Shown here: one piece after another, positions 36,190 through 45,387 of the stretch
Layout of the letters: every line of letters starts with the position of its first letter
Numbering within the stretch: position 1 is the stretch's first letter
Assembly (NCBI GenBank): GCA_937928755.1
Contig: CALEZI010000179.1
Span: forward strand, 24,533-88,532
From: an uncultured Rhodanobacteraceae bacterium
GTDB taxonomy: Bacteria; Pseudomonadota; Gammaproteobacteria; Xanthomonadales; SZUA-5
Length of the DNA: 64,000 nucleotides
Direction: 5' to 3'
Notes under the pieces: generated by a model
The model's input: the letters and a program-made list of their open reading frames with translations, nothing else
What the model was told of the DNA's origin: nothing
The model's database searches: none
Program-made: the position numbers and the translations under genes

Positions 36190-38055
36190 ATGCCGGACAT
36201 CCCAGCCCGACAGGACGCGACAGTGACGCCCAACACAACAACCACGCTGGATCTGGCAGAGGGCCTTGCCGCGCTCGAGTCGGGTCGCGCCGACCGGTGC
36301 GAACAATTGGCGCGGGGGGCACTGGCGCAAGCGCCGGGCAATCCGAGCTGGCTGGCGCTGCTGGCCCTGAGCCTCAGTCAGCAGCAGCGGCCGAGCGAAG
36401 CATGGCCGCTCTACGAGGAACTGACCTCGCTGCAGCCGCAGGAGCCCGAGCACTGGAGCAACCTCGGCAACTGCCTTTGCGAAATGGGCCGCGAGCGCGA
36501 GGCGTTGGCGCCGTTGCAGCGCGCGCTGAGCTGCGGCGGCGCGGGCGCCGAACTGCATTACGCGCTGGCGCGGGCGTGGGTGGCGCATGGCGACGCACGC
36601 CGCGCACTGGCGCATGTTCAGCACGCCCTGCAACCGTACCCGTTCGATCCGGAATTCCAGTTGCTGCGTGCACGCGCCCTGGTGATGCTCGACGACTACG
36701 ACGCCGCCGGACAGGCGCTCGACGCATTGCGCCGGTGCGATCTGCCACCGTCGATTCTGGTCGAATCCGGCAACCTGCTGCTGCAACTTGGCCTGTACGA
36801 GGATGCGGCTGCCTGCTTCAACGCTGTGCCGAGCAGCGGCCCCGAGGCGACCGATTCGCAACTCGGTCTTGCCGCGGTCCACGAGCGCTGCAACCGACTG
36901 GCGCCGGCCGAGCAGCTGGTTGCCGCCCTCGCCGAGCGGCGCGAGCGGCTCAATCCGCAGCAACACGATCTGCTGCTGGAGCTGGAAGCGCAATTGGCCA
37001 CGCGTCGCGATGATCACGCGCTGGCGCGACGGTGCCTCGAAGCGCTGATCGAGCGACCGCAGCCGGACTCGATGACGCGCGGCGATCTCTGGCTGAAACT
37101 GGGGCGTTGCTGCGACGCGCTGGGTGACCTTGATGCCGCGATGGATGCCTTTTCCAGGGGGCACGCCGAGCGCTTCGCGCAGGTCACAAGCACACACGCT
37201 GCGTTGCCGCACGGCGATGGACTGTTGGCGGTCCTGGATGCGCCGGTGCCCGAGATATGCAGTTCCCCGGCAAGGGCGGTGGACGGCGATCCACTCGATC
37301 CGGTGTTTCTGGTCGGTTTCCCGCGTTCGGGGACCACCCTGCTCGAGCAACTGCTCGACGCGCATCCGCAACTGGCCTCGTTCGACGAGCAGCCGTTCCT
37401 GCAGCGCCTGGTCGCGCGAATCAACGAGCGCGGGAAGGGTTATCCCGAAGCCCTGGCGAATCTGGGCGAAAGCGATTGCCAGGCGCTGCGCGCCGGCTAT
37501 TTCGCAGACGTCGCGCGCTTGCTGCCGCAACTCGCGGAGCGTCGCGCGGTCGACAAGAACCCGCTCAACCTGGTGCGCTTGCCGCTGGTCGCCACACTGT
37601 TTCCGCAGGCGCGAGTGCTGCTGGCGTTGCGCCATCCCTGCGATGTGGTGCTGAGCTGCTACATGCAGAATTTCCGCTCGCCGGCGTTTTCGATCACCTT
37701 CGAAACGCTGGCCAGCACGGCGCGCATGTATGCGCGGGTGATGGCGCATTTCCACAGCTTCGCCGATCGCCTCGGACTGCCGCTGCAGGTGGTGCGCTAC
37801 GAGGATCTGGTCGCCGACGTGGCTGGCGAGGGCAAGGCGTTGTTCGCATTTCTCGGTTTGCCGTGGAGCGACGACCTGGTCGCCTTCACCGAACGCGCAC
37901 GGCGCAAGGGCGCGATCAGCACGCCGAGTTATGCCCAGGTGGTGCAGCCGGTCAACCAACGTGCGGTCGGGCGCTGGCAGCGCTATCGCAAGTGGTTCGA
38001 GGGCGAACCGCTGGACGCGCTGATGCCATGGATCGAGCGGCTGGGGTATGCGTAG
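36190..38055 (+). CDS. TPR-sulfotransferase family protein
   Basis: A 621-residue protein. Residues about 15-340 form tetratricopeptide-like repeats (SKLQQQRPSEAWPLYEEL-type helices). A sulfotransferase domain follows, with the 5'-phosphosulfate loop FLVGFPRSGTTLLEQLLDAHP (near residues 370-390) and a 3'-phosphate-type segment (VVRYEDLVADVAGEGKALFAFLGL). Such TPR-sulfotransferase fusions are common in Proteobacteria but their acceptors are largely unknown. It immediately follows the SH3 protein gene and precedes a tandem repeat. Confidence 0.87.
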   Translation: MPDIPARQDATVTPNTTTTLDLAEGLAALESGRADRCEQLARGALAQAPGNPSWLALLALSLSQQQRPSEAWPLYEELTSLQPQEPEHWSNLGNCLCEMGREREALAPLQRALSCGGAGAELHYALARAWVAHGDARRALAHVQHALQPYPFDPEFQLLRARALVMLDDYDAAGQALDALRRCDLPPSILVESGNLLLQLGLYEDAAACFNAVPSSGPEATDSQLGLAAVHERCNRLAPAEQLVAALAERRERLNPQQHDLLLELEAQLATRRDDHALARRCLEALIERPQPDSMTRGDLWLKLGRCCDALGDLDAAMDAFSRGHAERFAQVTSTHAALPHGDGLLAVLDAPVPEICSSPARAVDGDPLDPVFLVGFPRSGTTLLEQLLDAHPQLASFDEQPFLQRLVARINERGKGYPEALANLGESDCQALRAGYFADVARLLPQLAERRAVDKNPLNLVRLPLVATLFPQARVLLALRHPCDVVLSCYMQNFRSPAFSITFETLASTARMYARVMAHFHSFADRLGLPLQVVRYEDLVADVAGEGKALFAFLGLPWSDDLVAFTERARRKGAISTPSYAQVVQPVNQRAVGRWQRYRKWFEGEPLDALMPWIERLGYA

Positions 38056-38357
38056 CGGTTCTGTGGTGGGTCCAAACCTGCTTTGGTGGGTCCAGACTTG
38101 TCTGGACGCTTTTGCTGTGGCATTCCAACAGCGTCCAGACAAGTCTGGACCCACCAGATCAACAGCGATTTGCTAAAGCGTCCAGACAAGTCTGGACCTA
38201 CCAGATCAACGGCGATTTGCTACGGCGTCCAGACAAGTCTGGACCCACCAGATCAAATGCGCCCACCGAACAAAAAACCGCGCGGATCGCTCCGCGCGGT
38301 TTCGACTCATCCATCAGGGCAGGGCGGAACCCGCGCAGCGGATTCCACCCGTGCAGG
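38056..38357. repeat. Tandem 47-bp repeats with 23-bp palindromes
   Basis: The palindromic core GTCCAGACAAGTCTGGAC begins at about 38133, 38180 and 38227, a strict 47-bp period; a fourth, inverted copy lies at 38087-38109. Spacer parts (ACCAGATCAACAGCGATTTGCTA) also repeat. No gene is seen; a terminator (38272-38301) ends the region. Confidence 0.85.
38272..38301 (-). terminator. Rho-independent terminator of the TonB receptor gene
   Basis: Reading the minus strand: AACCGCGCGGA, short loop, TCCGCGCGGTT, then a run of T. The stem has ten or more GC-rich pairs. It lies about 56 bp past the receptor stop codon. Confidence 0.8.
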
Positions 38358-41216
38358 TCAGAACTTGACCTGCGCATTGAACCAGAAGAAGCGTCCGACC
38401 GGATCGTGCGTGCGCTCGTCGATGTTGCCGTTGAGCGAGTTGTTCTGGTACAGGATCGGCGGCTGCTTGTCGAAGGCGTTGTCGATGCCGAGCTGCAGCT
38501 TGGTGTTCCAGGTCGGGATCGAGTAGCCGAACTGGAAGTTGTGGTAGGTCGTCGCACCACGGGTGAACACGCAGCCGTCGTTGCCGACCACACCGCGACC
38601 GGCGTTGTCCGCGCAATCGCCGTCCGGGCTGAAACTGCCGACCTGGAAGCCGTGCACATAACGCTGGGTCCACTGGGCTTCGAAATTGCCCAGGTTCCAG
38701 GCCATGGCACCGAGCGCGCGCCAGCGACTGTAATTGCCGAGGCCGCCCTTGGATGCGGGCAGGAAGGTGCCGGCATTTTCCTGCTGGGCGATGGTCTCGC
38801 CGGCGACGATGACCTTGACGTCGTAGCGATCGACATAGGTCGAGTCGAGGCTGAAGCGGAACATTCCGTACTCGCTGTCCATCACGTACTTGAAGCCGAC
38901 GTCGACGCCGTTGGTATCGGTGATGCCGGCGTTCTGCGTCAGGTCCGACACCAGAAACACGTCACCGGTGTCCGGGTTGCGGGTGAACAGATTGCACAGC
39001 TGGCCGGCCTCGAAGCAGGCATTCAGGATCGGCTGCGTGCCGAGCGTCTGGATGGTGCCTTCCAGGTGCACGTCCCATACGTCCACCGCCATCGACGCGC
39101 CTTCCAGCCAGGACGGCGAGTAGACGAAGCCCCAGGTGAACACTTCGCCGGTCTCCGGATCAAGGTCCGGGTTGCCGCCGAGCAGCGCATTGGTCTGACC
39201 CAGGCCCTGTTCGAAGGTGCCGCTGCCGGACAGGCCGACGCACGACAACGGCTGACCGTTGCACGGATCCGAGTACACCGGATTGGTGATGCGCGCGCCC
39301 TGGAACAGATCGTTGATGGTCGGCGCGCGGAACACTTCGGCGTAGGTGGTGCGGATCAGGATGTCCTCGATCACGCGCCACTCGAAGCCGATCTTGCTGT
39401 TGGTGGTGTCACCGAAGCTGTCGTAATCGGACCAGCGCGTGCCCAGCGTGAACGCCAGACTGTCTGCAAACGCAGCGCCTTCGACCAGCGGCACGTACAA
39501 CTCGCCGTAGATTTCGGTCACCTCGGTCGAGCCCTGGGTCGGATCGGCGCAGGCCTCGGAGCTGATGCCGCAGCCGAACGGGTCGCTGTTGATGAACTTG
39601 ATTGCATCCGGCGAGAACTCGAGATCCTGCTCGCGATACTCGGCGCCCACGGCAGCACTCATGGTGCCAGCCGGGAGGTCGTATACATCGCCACTGAAGA
39701 CCACTGCGAAATTCTGCATGCGCGTGTCGGTGTTGTCGCGCACCGGCAGCCCAAGTGCCTCCAGCGCGGCGATCTGCGCCTGGCCTTCTTCAGTCGCCGG
39801 ATCCGGTTGGTTGAAGAAGTTGATCGGGGTACAGCCGCTGATCACCGCGCCCGGAGTGCCGCAGCGGGCCACGCCGTTCTGGATGAAGGACGGGCCGAGC
39901 GCGTCGGCCAGGCGCGCGTAGTCGATGTAGCCGGCGTCCTGGTTCTCCTGGTTGATCTTGCCGTAGGTAAACGAGCCTTCCCAGGTCCACGAGCTGTCAC
40001 CGAAACTGCCTTCCAGGCCGCCGGTGAGCTCCTTCATGTCGGTTTCGTAGCTGTAGCTGCGATTGCCCAGACCCATGATGCGGTAGCGACCGTCGATGGT
40101 CTCGCCGAACGGGTTGTAGATGCTGTCGCCGGACAGCGAGATGCCGTCGAAGTCGGAGAAGAACGGTAGCGGCGCGATGATGCCGGCGGAGCGCGTGTTC
40201 TGCGTATGCACATCGAGAAAGGCGTTGATCCCTTCGACCACCTCGTAGTTGGCCGAAGCGGCGAAGCCGTAACGCTCCTGCGGCGTCAACTGGACGTTGC
40301 CCACACCCTGATAGTTGAAGGAATCGGTCTCGCCGCCGACGTAGCAGCGGAAGTCGCTCGGGCTGGTGCCCGGGCGGCCCTCTTCGCGAGTGACGATCGC
40401 CAGGCCATTGCCGCCGACGCAGGAACCGAGGCCATTGGCCGTCGCCAGTGCGCCCGGCAGTGTGTAGCGACCGCGCGGCGTCGACGACGAGCCGGCGCGG
40501 CTGACCACGCCCGAGGACAGGTACAGCGCGAACGCGGAGTAGTCGCGATCGATCGCCAGTACCGGCTTCTGGTCGTTGTAATTCATCGACATGATCATGT
40601 TGCCACGATCACCGCTGAGGCCCAGGGTGGCCGAACCCGCCACGCGCTCGCCGTCGCTCTCGCCGGAGATGCCGTAGTTGAAGTCGAGCTGGGCGCCATC
40701 GAAATCCTTCTTCAGGATGAAGTTGACCACGCCGGCGATGGCGTCGGAGCCGTAGATCGCCGAGGCGCCGTCCTTCAGCACTTCGATGCGCTCGATCATC
40801 GCCACCGGGATGGTGTTGATGTCATTGGTCACCATGCGGCGGCCGTTGAGCAGCAGCAGCGTGCGGTCTTCACCGAGGCCGCGCAGCGAGACCGTCGAGG
40901 CGCCGTCGCCGCCGCCGTTGTTGACGCTCGGGTTGGTGGCCGCGCCGGCGATCGCCGGGATGTCCTGGATGAGGTCGCCGATGGTCACCGCGCCGCTGCG
41001 CTCGATCGACTGGCGATCGACGACGAACACCGGACTGGCGGTCTCGGCGTCGACGCGGCGCACGCGCGAGCCGGTCACTTCGACCTTGTCGAGTTCGACC
41101 GCGGCAGCCGCATCCTGGGCAAAAGCCGGCATCGCGATCATCGGTGCGGTGAGCACACAGCCCGCGATCAGCGCTCTGCGTATACCTGCCGCGAGTGGGT
41201 TGTAGTTGTTCTTCAT
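38358..41216 (-). CDS. TonB-dependent outer-membrane receptor
   Basis: A 952-residue receptor. The ATG at 41216 has GGAG 6 nt upstream; the signal peptide ends near AFAQDAAA. TonB-box region LDKVEVTGSRVRR is followed by a plug domain (PVFVVDRQSIERSGAVTIGDLIQDIPA, NNGGGDGASTVSLRGLGEDRTLLLLNGRR) and a large 22-stranded barrel with TonB-receptor loops. It ends WFNAQVKF, with terminal Phe. The divergent LacI-type gene suggests carbohydrate uptake under local control, as in xylan/oligosaccharide loci of Xanthomonadales, but the ligand is not deducible. Confidence 0.92.
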   Translation of the reverse strand: MKNNYNPLAAGIRRALIAGCVLTAPMIAMPAFAQDAAAAVELDKVEVTGSRVRRVDAETASPVFVVDRQSIERSGAVTIGDLIQDIPAIAGAATNPSVNNGGGDGASTVSLRGLGEDRTLLLLNGRRMVTNDINTIPVAMIERIEVLKDGASAIYGSDAIAGVVNFILKKDFDGAQLDFNYGISGESDGERVAGSATLGLSGDRGNMIMSMNYNDQKPVLAIDRDYSAFALYLSSGVVSRAGSSSTPRGRYTLPGALATANGLGSCVGGNGLAIVTREEGRPGTSPSDFRCYVGGETDSFNYQGVGNVQLTPQERYGFAASANYEVVEGINAFLDVHTQNTRSAGIIAPLPFFSDFDGISLSGDSIYNPFGETIDGRYRIMGLGNRSYSYETDMKELTGGLEGSFGDSSWTWEGSFTYGKINQENQDAGYIDYARLADALGPSFIQNGVARCGTPGAVISGCTPINFFNQPDPATEEGQAQIAALEALGLPVRDNTDTRMQNFAVVFSGDVYDLPAGTMSAAVGAEYREQDLEFSPDAIKFINSDPFGCGISSEACADPTQGSTEVTEIYGELYVPLVEGAAFADSLAFTLGTRWSDYDSFGDTTNSKIGFEWRVIEDILIRTTYAEVFRAPTINDLFQGARITNPVYSDPCNGQPLSCVGLSGSGTFEQGLGQTNALLGGNPDLDPETGEVFTWGFVYSPSWLEGASMAVDVWDVHLEGTIQTLGTQPILNACFEAGQLCNLFTRNPDTGDVFLVSDLTQNAGITDTNGVDVGFKYVMDSEYGMFRFSLDSTYVDRYDVKVIVAGETIAQQENAGTFLPASKGGLGNYSRWRALGAMAWNLGNFEAQWTQRYVHGFQVGSFSPDGDCADNAGRGVVGNDGCVFTRGATTYHNFQFGYSIPTWNTKLQLGIDNAFDKQPPILYQNNSLNGNIDERTHDPVGRFFWFNAQVKF

Positions 41217-41702
41217 TCGGGACTCCAGATTGGGGAGGACGGATTCGAGTTGAGCGCTACTTGCAATCAAATCGTCGGCGCCGTGATCCGGGGAGGTCGA
41301 TCCCGCTCGAACACGGCGCCGGCGTGGGCTGCTTTTTAACGACTCGTAAACAACTTGTAAACAGAATTTAGACAAAAGTGAGCGCGGCGTGAAGTTTCGC
41401 CGCCGCGCTCAGCGCGCGCAGGTGCCATGAGTTACACAGGCAGCGCTGCATGCCGCCGATCGTGTCGACGGGACGCGCCTTCGTCTCGGGTCGGTTGGCT
41501 TCAGCGCGTGCCGCTGCCGCGCGCCAACAGCGGACCTGAATCCGGGACTCATGGAAATGTGGGGCATGCTGACACCTCCAGACTTACCCATTTCTGGCCA
41601 TCTTCGCGTCCTCTGCGTCCTGTGCCGACCAATGCGCCTGGCGCCGGTTGCCAGCGTGGCCGCCGAGTAGAACAATGCGCGCCTTGCTGCAACGGGACGC
41701 GC
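41217..41702. promoter_or_regulatory. Divergent promoter region of TonB receptor and LacI gene
   Basis: On the minus strand TTTACA (41356-41361) and TAAAAA (41333-41338) with 17-bp spacing form a plausible sigma-70 promoter for the receptor. Direct repeats CGTAAACAA and TTGTAAACA overlap the -35 region and could be operator half-sites. The rest of the 486 bp shows no supported gene. Confidence 0.5.
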
Positions 41703-42731
41703 ATGAAGGGCAAACCAACTTCTTTTGACATTGCCTATCACGCGGGCGTCTCGCAGGCGACGGTTTCGCGTGCGTTGCGTGGTTCGCCGCTGGTCAGCGC
41801 GGAAACGCGTCGGCGCATCCAGGCGATCGCCAAGCAGTTGAATTACAAGGTCGACAAGAACGCGTCGAACCTGAGACGCCAGCATTCGGTGACGCTGGCG
41901 CTGCTGCTGTTCGAGGACCCGACCTCGGACGATTCGCTGATCAACCCGTTCTTCCTGTCGATGCTCGGCTCGATCACGCGAGCCTGTGCGCGCCAGGGTT
42001 ACGATTTGTTGATCTCGTTCCAGCAACTGTCGGACGACTGGCATGCCGATTACCAGGACAGCCACAAGGCCGACGGCCTGATCCTGCTCGGCTACGGCGA
42101 CTACCTGGTGGCACGCAGCAAGCTCGAGGGCCTGGTCGATCAGGGCACGCATTTTGTTCGCTGGGGCGCGGTGGTCGAGGGCCAGCCCGGCGTTTCCATC
42201 GGCTGCGACAACAACCAGGGCGGCCGTGCGATCACCGAACATCTGCTGCAGCTGGGGCGTCGCGATATCGCTTTCATCGGCGACATCTCGCCCGGCTGTC
42301 CGGAATTCTCGGATCGTTACCGCGGATATTGCACGGCGCTGCGTGAAGCCGGCTTCGCCGTCAATCCGGAACTGCAGGTGGATGCCGCCGATTCCACCGA
42401 GACCGTCGGACAACGCGCGATGCGCCAGTTGCTGGCGCGCGGGCCGCGTATCGATGCCGTGTTTGCGGCCAGCGACCTGATGGCAATCGGCGCCATGCGC
42501 GCGCTCGAAGAGGCCGGCCTCAAGGTACCGCGCGATGTCGCAGTGGTCGGCTTCGACGACATCCCGGTCGCCGGACTGACCAATCCACCGCTGACCACCG
42601 TCGCCCAGGACACCAAACGCGCCGGCGAACTGTTGGTCGAAACCCTGATCCACCAGATCCGCAATGAGCCGACCCACAGCGTGATGCTACCGGCGCGGAT
42701 GGTGGTCAGAAGATCCTGCGGGGCGGCCTAG
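41703..42731 (+). CDS. LacI-family transcriptional regulator
   Basis: A 342-residue repressor with an N-terminal LacI helix-turn-helix (TSFDIAYHAGVSQATVSRALRG) and a periplasmic-binding-protein-like sensor domain (DSLINPFFLSMLGSITRACARQGYDLLISFQ, GCDNNQGGRAITEHLLQLGRRDIAFIG, VAVVGFDDIPVAGLTNPPLTTVAQDT). I chose the ATG before KGKPTSFDIA; the open frame upstream to 41427 lacks regulator-like sequence. It faces the TonB receptor gene divergently and is probably its regulator. The TAG stop overlaps the first bases of the 165-bp palindromic element. Confidence 0.92.
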   Translation: MKGKPTSFDIAYHAGVSQATVSRALRGSPLVSAETRRRIQAIAKQLNYKVDKNASNLRRQHSVTLALLLFEDPTSDDSLINPFFLSMLGSITRACARQGYDLLISFQQLSDDWHADYQDSHKADGLILLGYGDYLVARSKLEGLVDQGTHFVRWGAVVEGQPGVSIGCDNNQGGRAITEHLLQLGRRDIAFIGDISPGCPEFSDRYRGYCTALREAGFAVNPELQVDAADSTETVGQRAMRQLLARGPRIDAVFAASDLMAIGAMRALEEAGLKVPRDVAVVGFDDIPVAGLTNPPLTTVAQDTKRAGELLVETLIHQIRNEPTHSVMLPARMVVRRSCGAA

Positions 42732-42892
42732 TGTGGTTTGCCATTAATTCGTTGAATAATTTCCGCGCCTTTTGACCCGAATGCGTCGTTGTTCGTCGTC
42801 GCCATAGCCCTGCTATGACTCCTCCTCTCGCCTAGCCTCGAGCCAAAATGCATCGGAAATTTCTTCAGCCAATTAATGGCAAACCACACTAG
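42728..42892. mobile_element. 165-bp palindromic MITE-like element, copy 1
   Basis: Begins CTAGTGTGGTTTGCCATTA and ends with the complement, TAATGGCAAACCACACTAG. The terminal arms are about 35 nt. The centre carries CATAGCCCTGCTATG and GTTGTTCGTCGTCGCC. It has no coding capacity. A second element of exactly the same length and related centre lies at 61536-61700 in opposite orientation. TA at both ends may be target duplication. Confidence 0.75.
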
Positions 42893-42963
42893 AGCGACGC
42901 CGGTGTCCGCGATCATGGCAAACGCCGGCGGGTCCGGAGAGAGGGCAGCCCGCGGCGACGGGA

Positions 42964-43515
42964 TCAGCCCGCCAGCTTGCGCACCCATTCGACATAACGA
43001 TCCATCCACTTCTGCAGGTGTGCGCGACTGCCCTCGCCGATGTTGCCGTCGGCGTCGAACAAGCCTTCCCGGGCATGGATGAAGGCCTCCGGTTGCGCCA
43101 TGGTCGGCGCGTCCAGATAGGCGAGTACATTGCGCAGGTGCTGCTGCGCCATCGCTGTTCCGTGTGGCCCGACGGAGGCGCCGAGCACGCCGGCCGGTTT
43201 GCCGGCCCAGGCGTTCTGGCCGTACGGGCGCGAAGCGTGGTCGAGCGCGTTCTTCAGCACGCCGGGCATCGAGCGGTTGTACTCCGGAGTCACGAAGATC
43301 AAGCCATCGGCGGCCACGATCTCGGCTTTCAGGCGCAGCACCGACGCTGCCGGCTGCGCGTCGTCGTCCTGGTTGTACAGCGGCAGATCGTCGATGCGCA
43401 GCTGCGCGAAACTGAATTGTGCCGGTGCCAGCCGCGCGATCGCGGTGGCCAGGCGGCGATTGAGTGAATCCTGTCGCAGGCTGCCGACGACGACAGCGAT
43501 CTTGTAGGTGCGCAT
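42964..43515 (-). CDS. NADPH-dependent FMN reductase
   Basis: A 183-residue flavodoxin-like reductase. It contains an N-terminal phosphate loop (VVVGSLRQDSLNRRLA) and the conserved PEYNRSMPGVLKNALDHASRP flavin-contact motif. These match the chromate reductase/azobenzene reductase-like FMN_red family. It reduces flavin, quinones or azo compounds with NAD(P)H in the cytoplasm. It stands alone between the 165-bp element and a convergent or divergent hydrolase gene. Confidence 0.92.
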   Translation of the reverse strand: MRTYKIAVVVGSLRQDSLNRRLATAIARLAPAQFSFAQLRIDDLPLYNQDDDAQPAASVLRLKAEIVAADGLIFVTPEYNRSMPGVLKNALDHASRPYGQNAWAGKPAGVLGASVGPHGTAMAQQHLRNVLAYLDAPTMAQPEAFIHAREGLFDADGNIGEGSRAHLQKWMDRYVEWVRKLAG

Positions 43516-43667
43516 GGGAAGCCCTTGTTCAGTTCGCGGGCCCAGATGCTAACGGGTCGCTGGTGACGACAGGGTGGTGCCGGCGTCCCGCCATGACCTT
43601 CGGGCCGGGGGGCTGCGCTGGTTTCCGGGCATACTCAGTTACCTTTTGACCCGCGCCGGACTCACAA

Positions 43668-45341
43668 ATGCGCCCATTTCTTGCCTTCCCGCTGCTCGCC
43701 CTTGCGCTGAACGCATCTGCCGCACCCGCCACCAAGTTACCGGACAAGGTCGAGGTCGCTGCCTATGCCGAGAAACTGCTCGCCGAGACCTATCCGGCGG
43801 ACGGCCCGGGCGCCGCCGTGCTCGTCGCACGCGGCGACGAGGTCGTCTATCGTGGAGCCCGTGGACTCGCCAGCGTCGAGCTCAAGGTGCCGTTGGCGCC
43901 GGAGCAATCCTTCCGCATCGGCTCGGTCACCAAGCAGTTCGCCGCTGCCGGCCTGCTCAAGCTGATCGATTCCGGCAAGGTCGGCCTTGACGATCCGCTG
44001 TCGAAGTATCTGCCGGACTACCCCAACGGCGCGAAGATCACGGTGCGCCAGTTGCTCGACCACACCTCGGGCATCAAGAGCTACACCGGCATCGCCGGGA
44101 TCATGGACGGGCCGATCCGCAAGGATCTCAGCACCGCTGAGTTGATTGCCACCTTCAAGGATCAACCGGTGGATTTCGCGCCGGGCGAGCAATGGGCCTA
44201 CAACAATTCGGGTTACGTGCTGGTCGGCGCCGTGATCGAGGCTGCCAGCGGCAAGTCCTGGCATGCCTGGCTCGACGAGGCGCTGCTCGCGCCGAATGGC
44301 CTGACGCGCACCGTTTACGGCGCCAATGACGCGCTGATCGCCGGCATGGCGAGCGGCTACACGGTGCACGACGGCCGCGTCGCACCGGCCGCCTTCCTGA
44401 GCATGACCCAGCCGCACGCGGCCGGCGCGCTGGTTTCCACGGTTGACGAGCTGCACCGCTGGAACCGCGCGCTGCACGGCGGCAAGCTGCTCTCCGCAAA
44501 ATCCTACACGGCGATGACGACGCCGGCGGGCAAGGCGAAGGACGCGAACTACGGCTTCGGTATCGCCGGCGGCACGCTGCGCAACCGCCCGATTCAGCAG
44601 CACGGCGGCGGCATCTTCGGCTACGCGTCTTACCTAATGTACCTGCCGGAAGCCGAGCTGTCGGTGGTCGTGCTGCAGAATGCCGACGCCACCGTCGGCG
44701 GCCCCACCGACACCGCGGTCCTGGCCAAGCTCGTCGGCGCCTTCGCGCTCGGCGATCCCTACCCCGAAGCCAGGCCGATCGAGGTCTCGGCAGAGACGCT
44801 GAAGTCCGCCGAAGGCGTGTACCGCATCGACGAGCAGGCCACGCGCGTGCTGCGCGTGGTCGACGGCAAGCTGACCGCACAGCGCACCGGCAGCGAACGC
44901 CTGCCGCTGGTCCCGTCCGCGCCCGACGCCTTCCACTACGAGGGCACCCTGACCTGGTTCAAGCTCGAGCGCGATGCGCAGGGCAAGATCACCGGCATGC
45001 GCCTGTACCAGGACGGCGAAGGCGAGGGCGTGGTGGCGACGCTGACCGGCGACCCGCTGCCAAGCGCGCGCGCCTCGATCAGCGTGCCGGTCGAGCAGTT
45101 GCAGCGCCTGGTCGGCAGCTACTCGGCCAACGGCATGAACATGAAGGTGTTCCTCGACGGCGAGCAGTTGAAGACTCAGCTCGATGGCCAGCCGGCGTTC
45201 GACCTGTTTGCCGAGACCCCGCAAAAGTTCTTCCTCACCGTGGTCGACGCCACGTTGACCTTCGCGCCGGACAGCGGCACGGTGAGCAGCGTCACCCTGA
45301 ATCAGGGTCCGGCGGTGATCGAGTTCAAGCGCGTCGAATAG
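43668..45341 (+). CDS. Serine beta-lactamase-like hydrolase (class C fold)
   Basis: A 557-residue protein with a signal peptide (MRPFLAFPLLALALNASAAPA). Motifs of the class C beta-lactamase/DD-peptidase family are present: SVTK (in FRIGSVTKQFAA), YNN (in WAYNNSGYVLVG) and HGG (in QQHGGGIFGY). A C-terminal region of about 160 residues is DUF3471-like (YRIDEQATRVLRVVDGKLTAQRTGSERLPLVPSA). It is more likely a peptidase or esterase than an antibiotic resistance enzyme; the length and extension favour that. Confidence 0.9.
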   Translation: MRPFLAFPLLALALNASAAPATKLPDKVEVAAYAEKLLAETYPADGPGAAVLVARGDEVVYRGARGLASVELKVPLAPEQSFRIGSVTKQFAAAGLLKLIDSGKVGLDDPLSKYLPDYPNGAKITVRQLLDHTSGIKSYTGIAGIMDGPIRKDLSTAELIATFKDQPVDFAPGEQWAYNNSGYVLVGAVIEAASGKSWHAWLDEALLAPNGLTRTVYGANDALIAGMASGYTVHDGRVAPAAFLSMTQPHAAGALVSTVDELHRWNRALHGGKLLSAKSYTAMTTPAGKAKDANYGFGIAGGTLRNRPIQQHGGGIFGYASYLMYLPEAELSVVVLQNADATVGGPTDTAVLAKLVGAFALGDPYPEARPIEVSAETLKSAEGVYRIDEQATRVLRVVDGKLTAQRTGSERLPLVPSAPDAFHYEGTLTWFKLERDAQGKITGMRLYQDGEGEGVVATLTGDPLPSARASISVPVEQLQRLVGSYSANGMNMKVFLDGEQLKTQLDGQPAFDLFAETPQKFFLTVVDATLTFAPDSGTVSSVTLNQGPAVIEFKRVE

Positions 45342-45351
45342 TGCGCCCAGT

Positions 45352-45384
45352 GGCGCCGCGCTGACCCACGGGTCGCGCGGCGCC
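45352..45384. terminator. GC hairpin between convergent genes
   Basis: GGCGCCGCGC and GCGCGGCGCC are perfectly complementary 10-bp arms around a 13-nt loop between the hydrolase stop and the cardiolipin synthase stop. No strong T-run follows, so its efficiency is uncertain. Confidence 0.45.
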
Positions 45385-45387
45385 GGG

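Noticed and set aside
35410..38154. 914-codon ORF antisense to the SH3 protein and sulfotransferase genes
   Set aside because: Arg/Gln-rich shadow; the plus-strand genes have recognised motifs.
38131..38247. CRISPR array suggested by evenly spaced palindromic repeats
   Set aside because: Spacers are themselves repeated (47-bp tandem period) and only three to four units exist; no cas genes.
37257..40169. 970-codon ORF spanning sulfotransferase and TonB receptor regions
   Set aside because: Runs through the terminator and tandem repeats and opposes a real TonB receptor.
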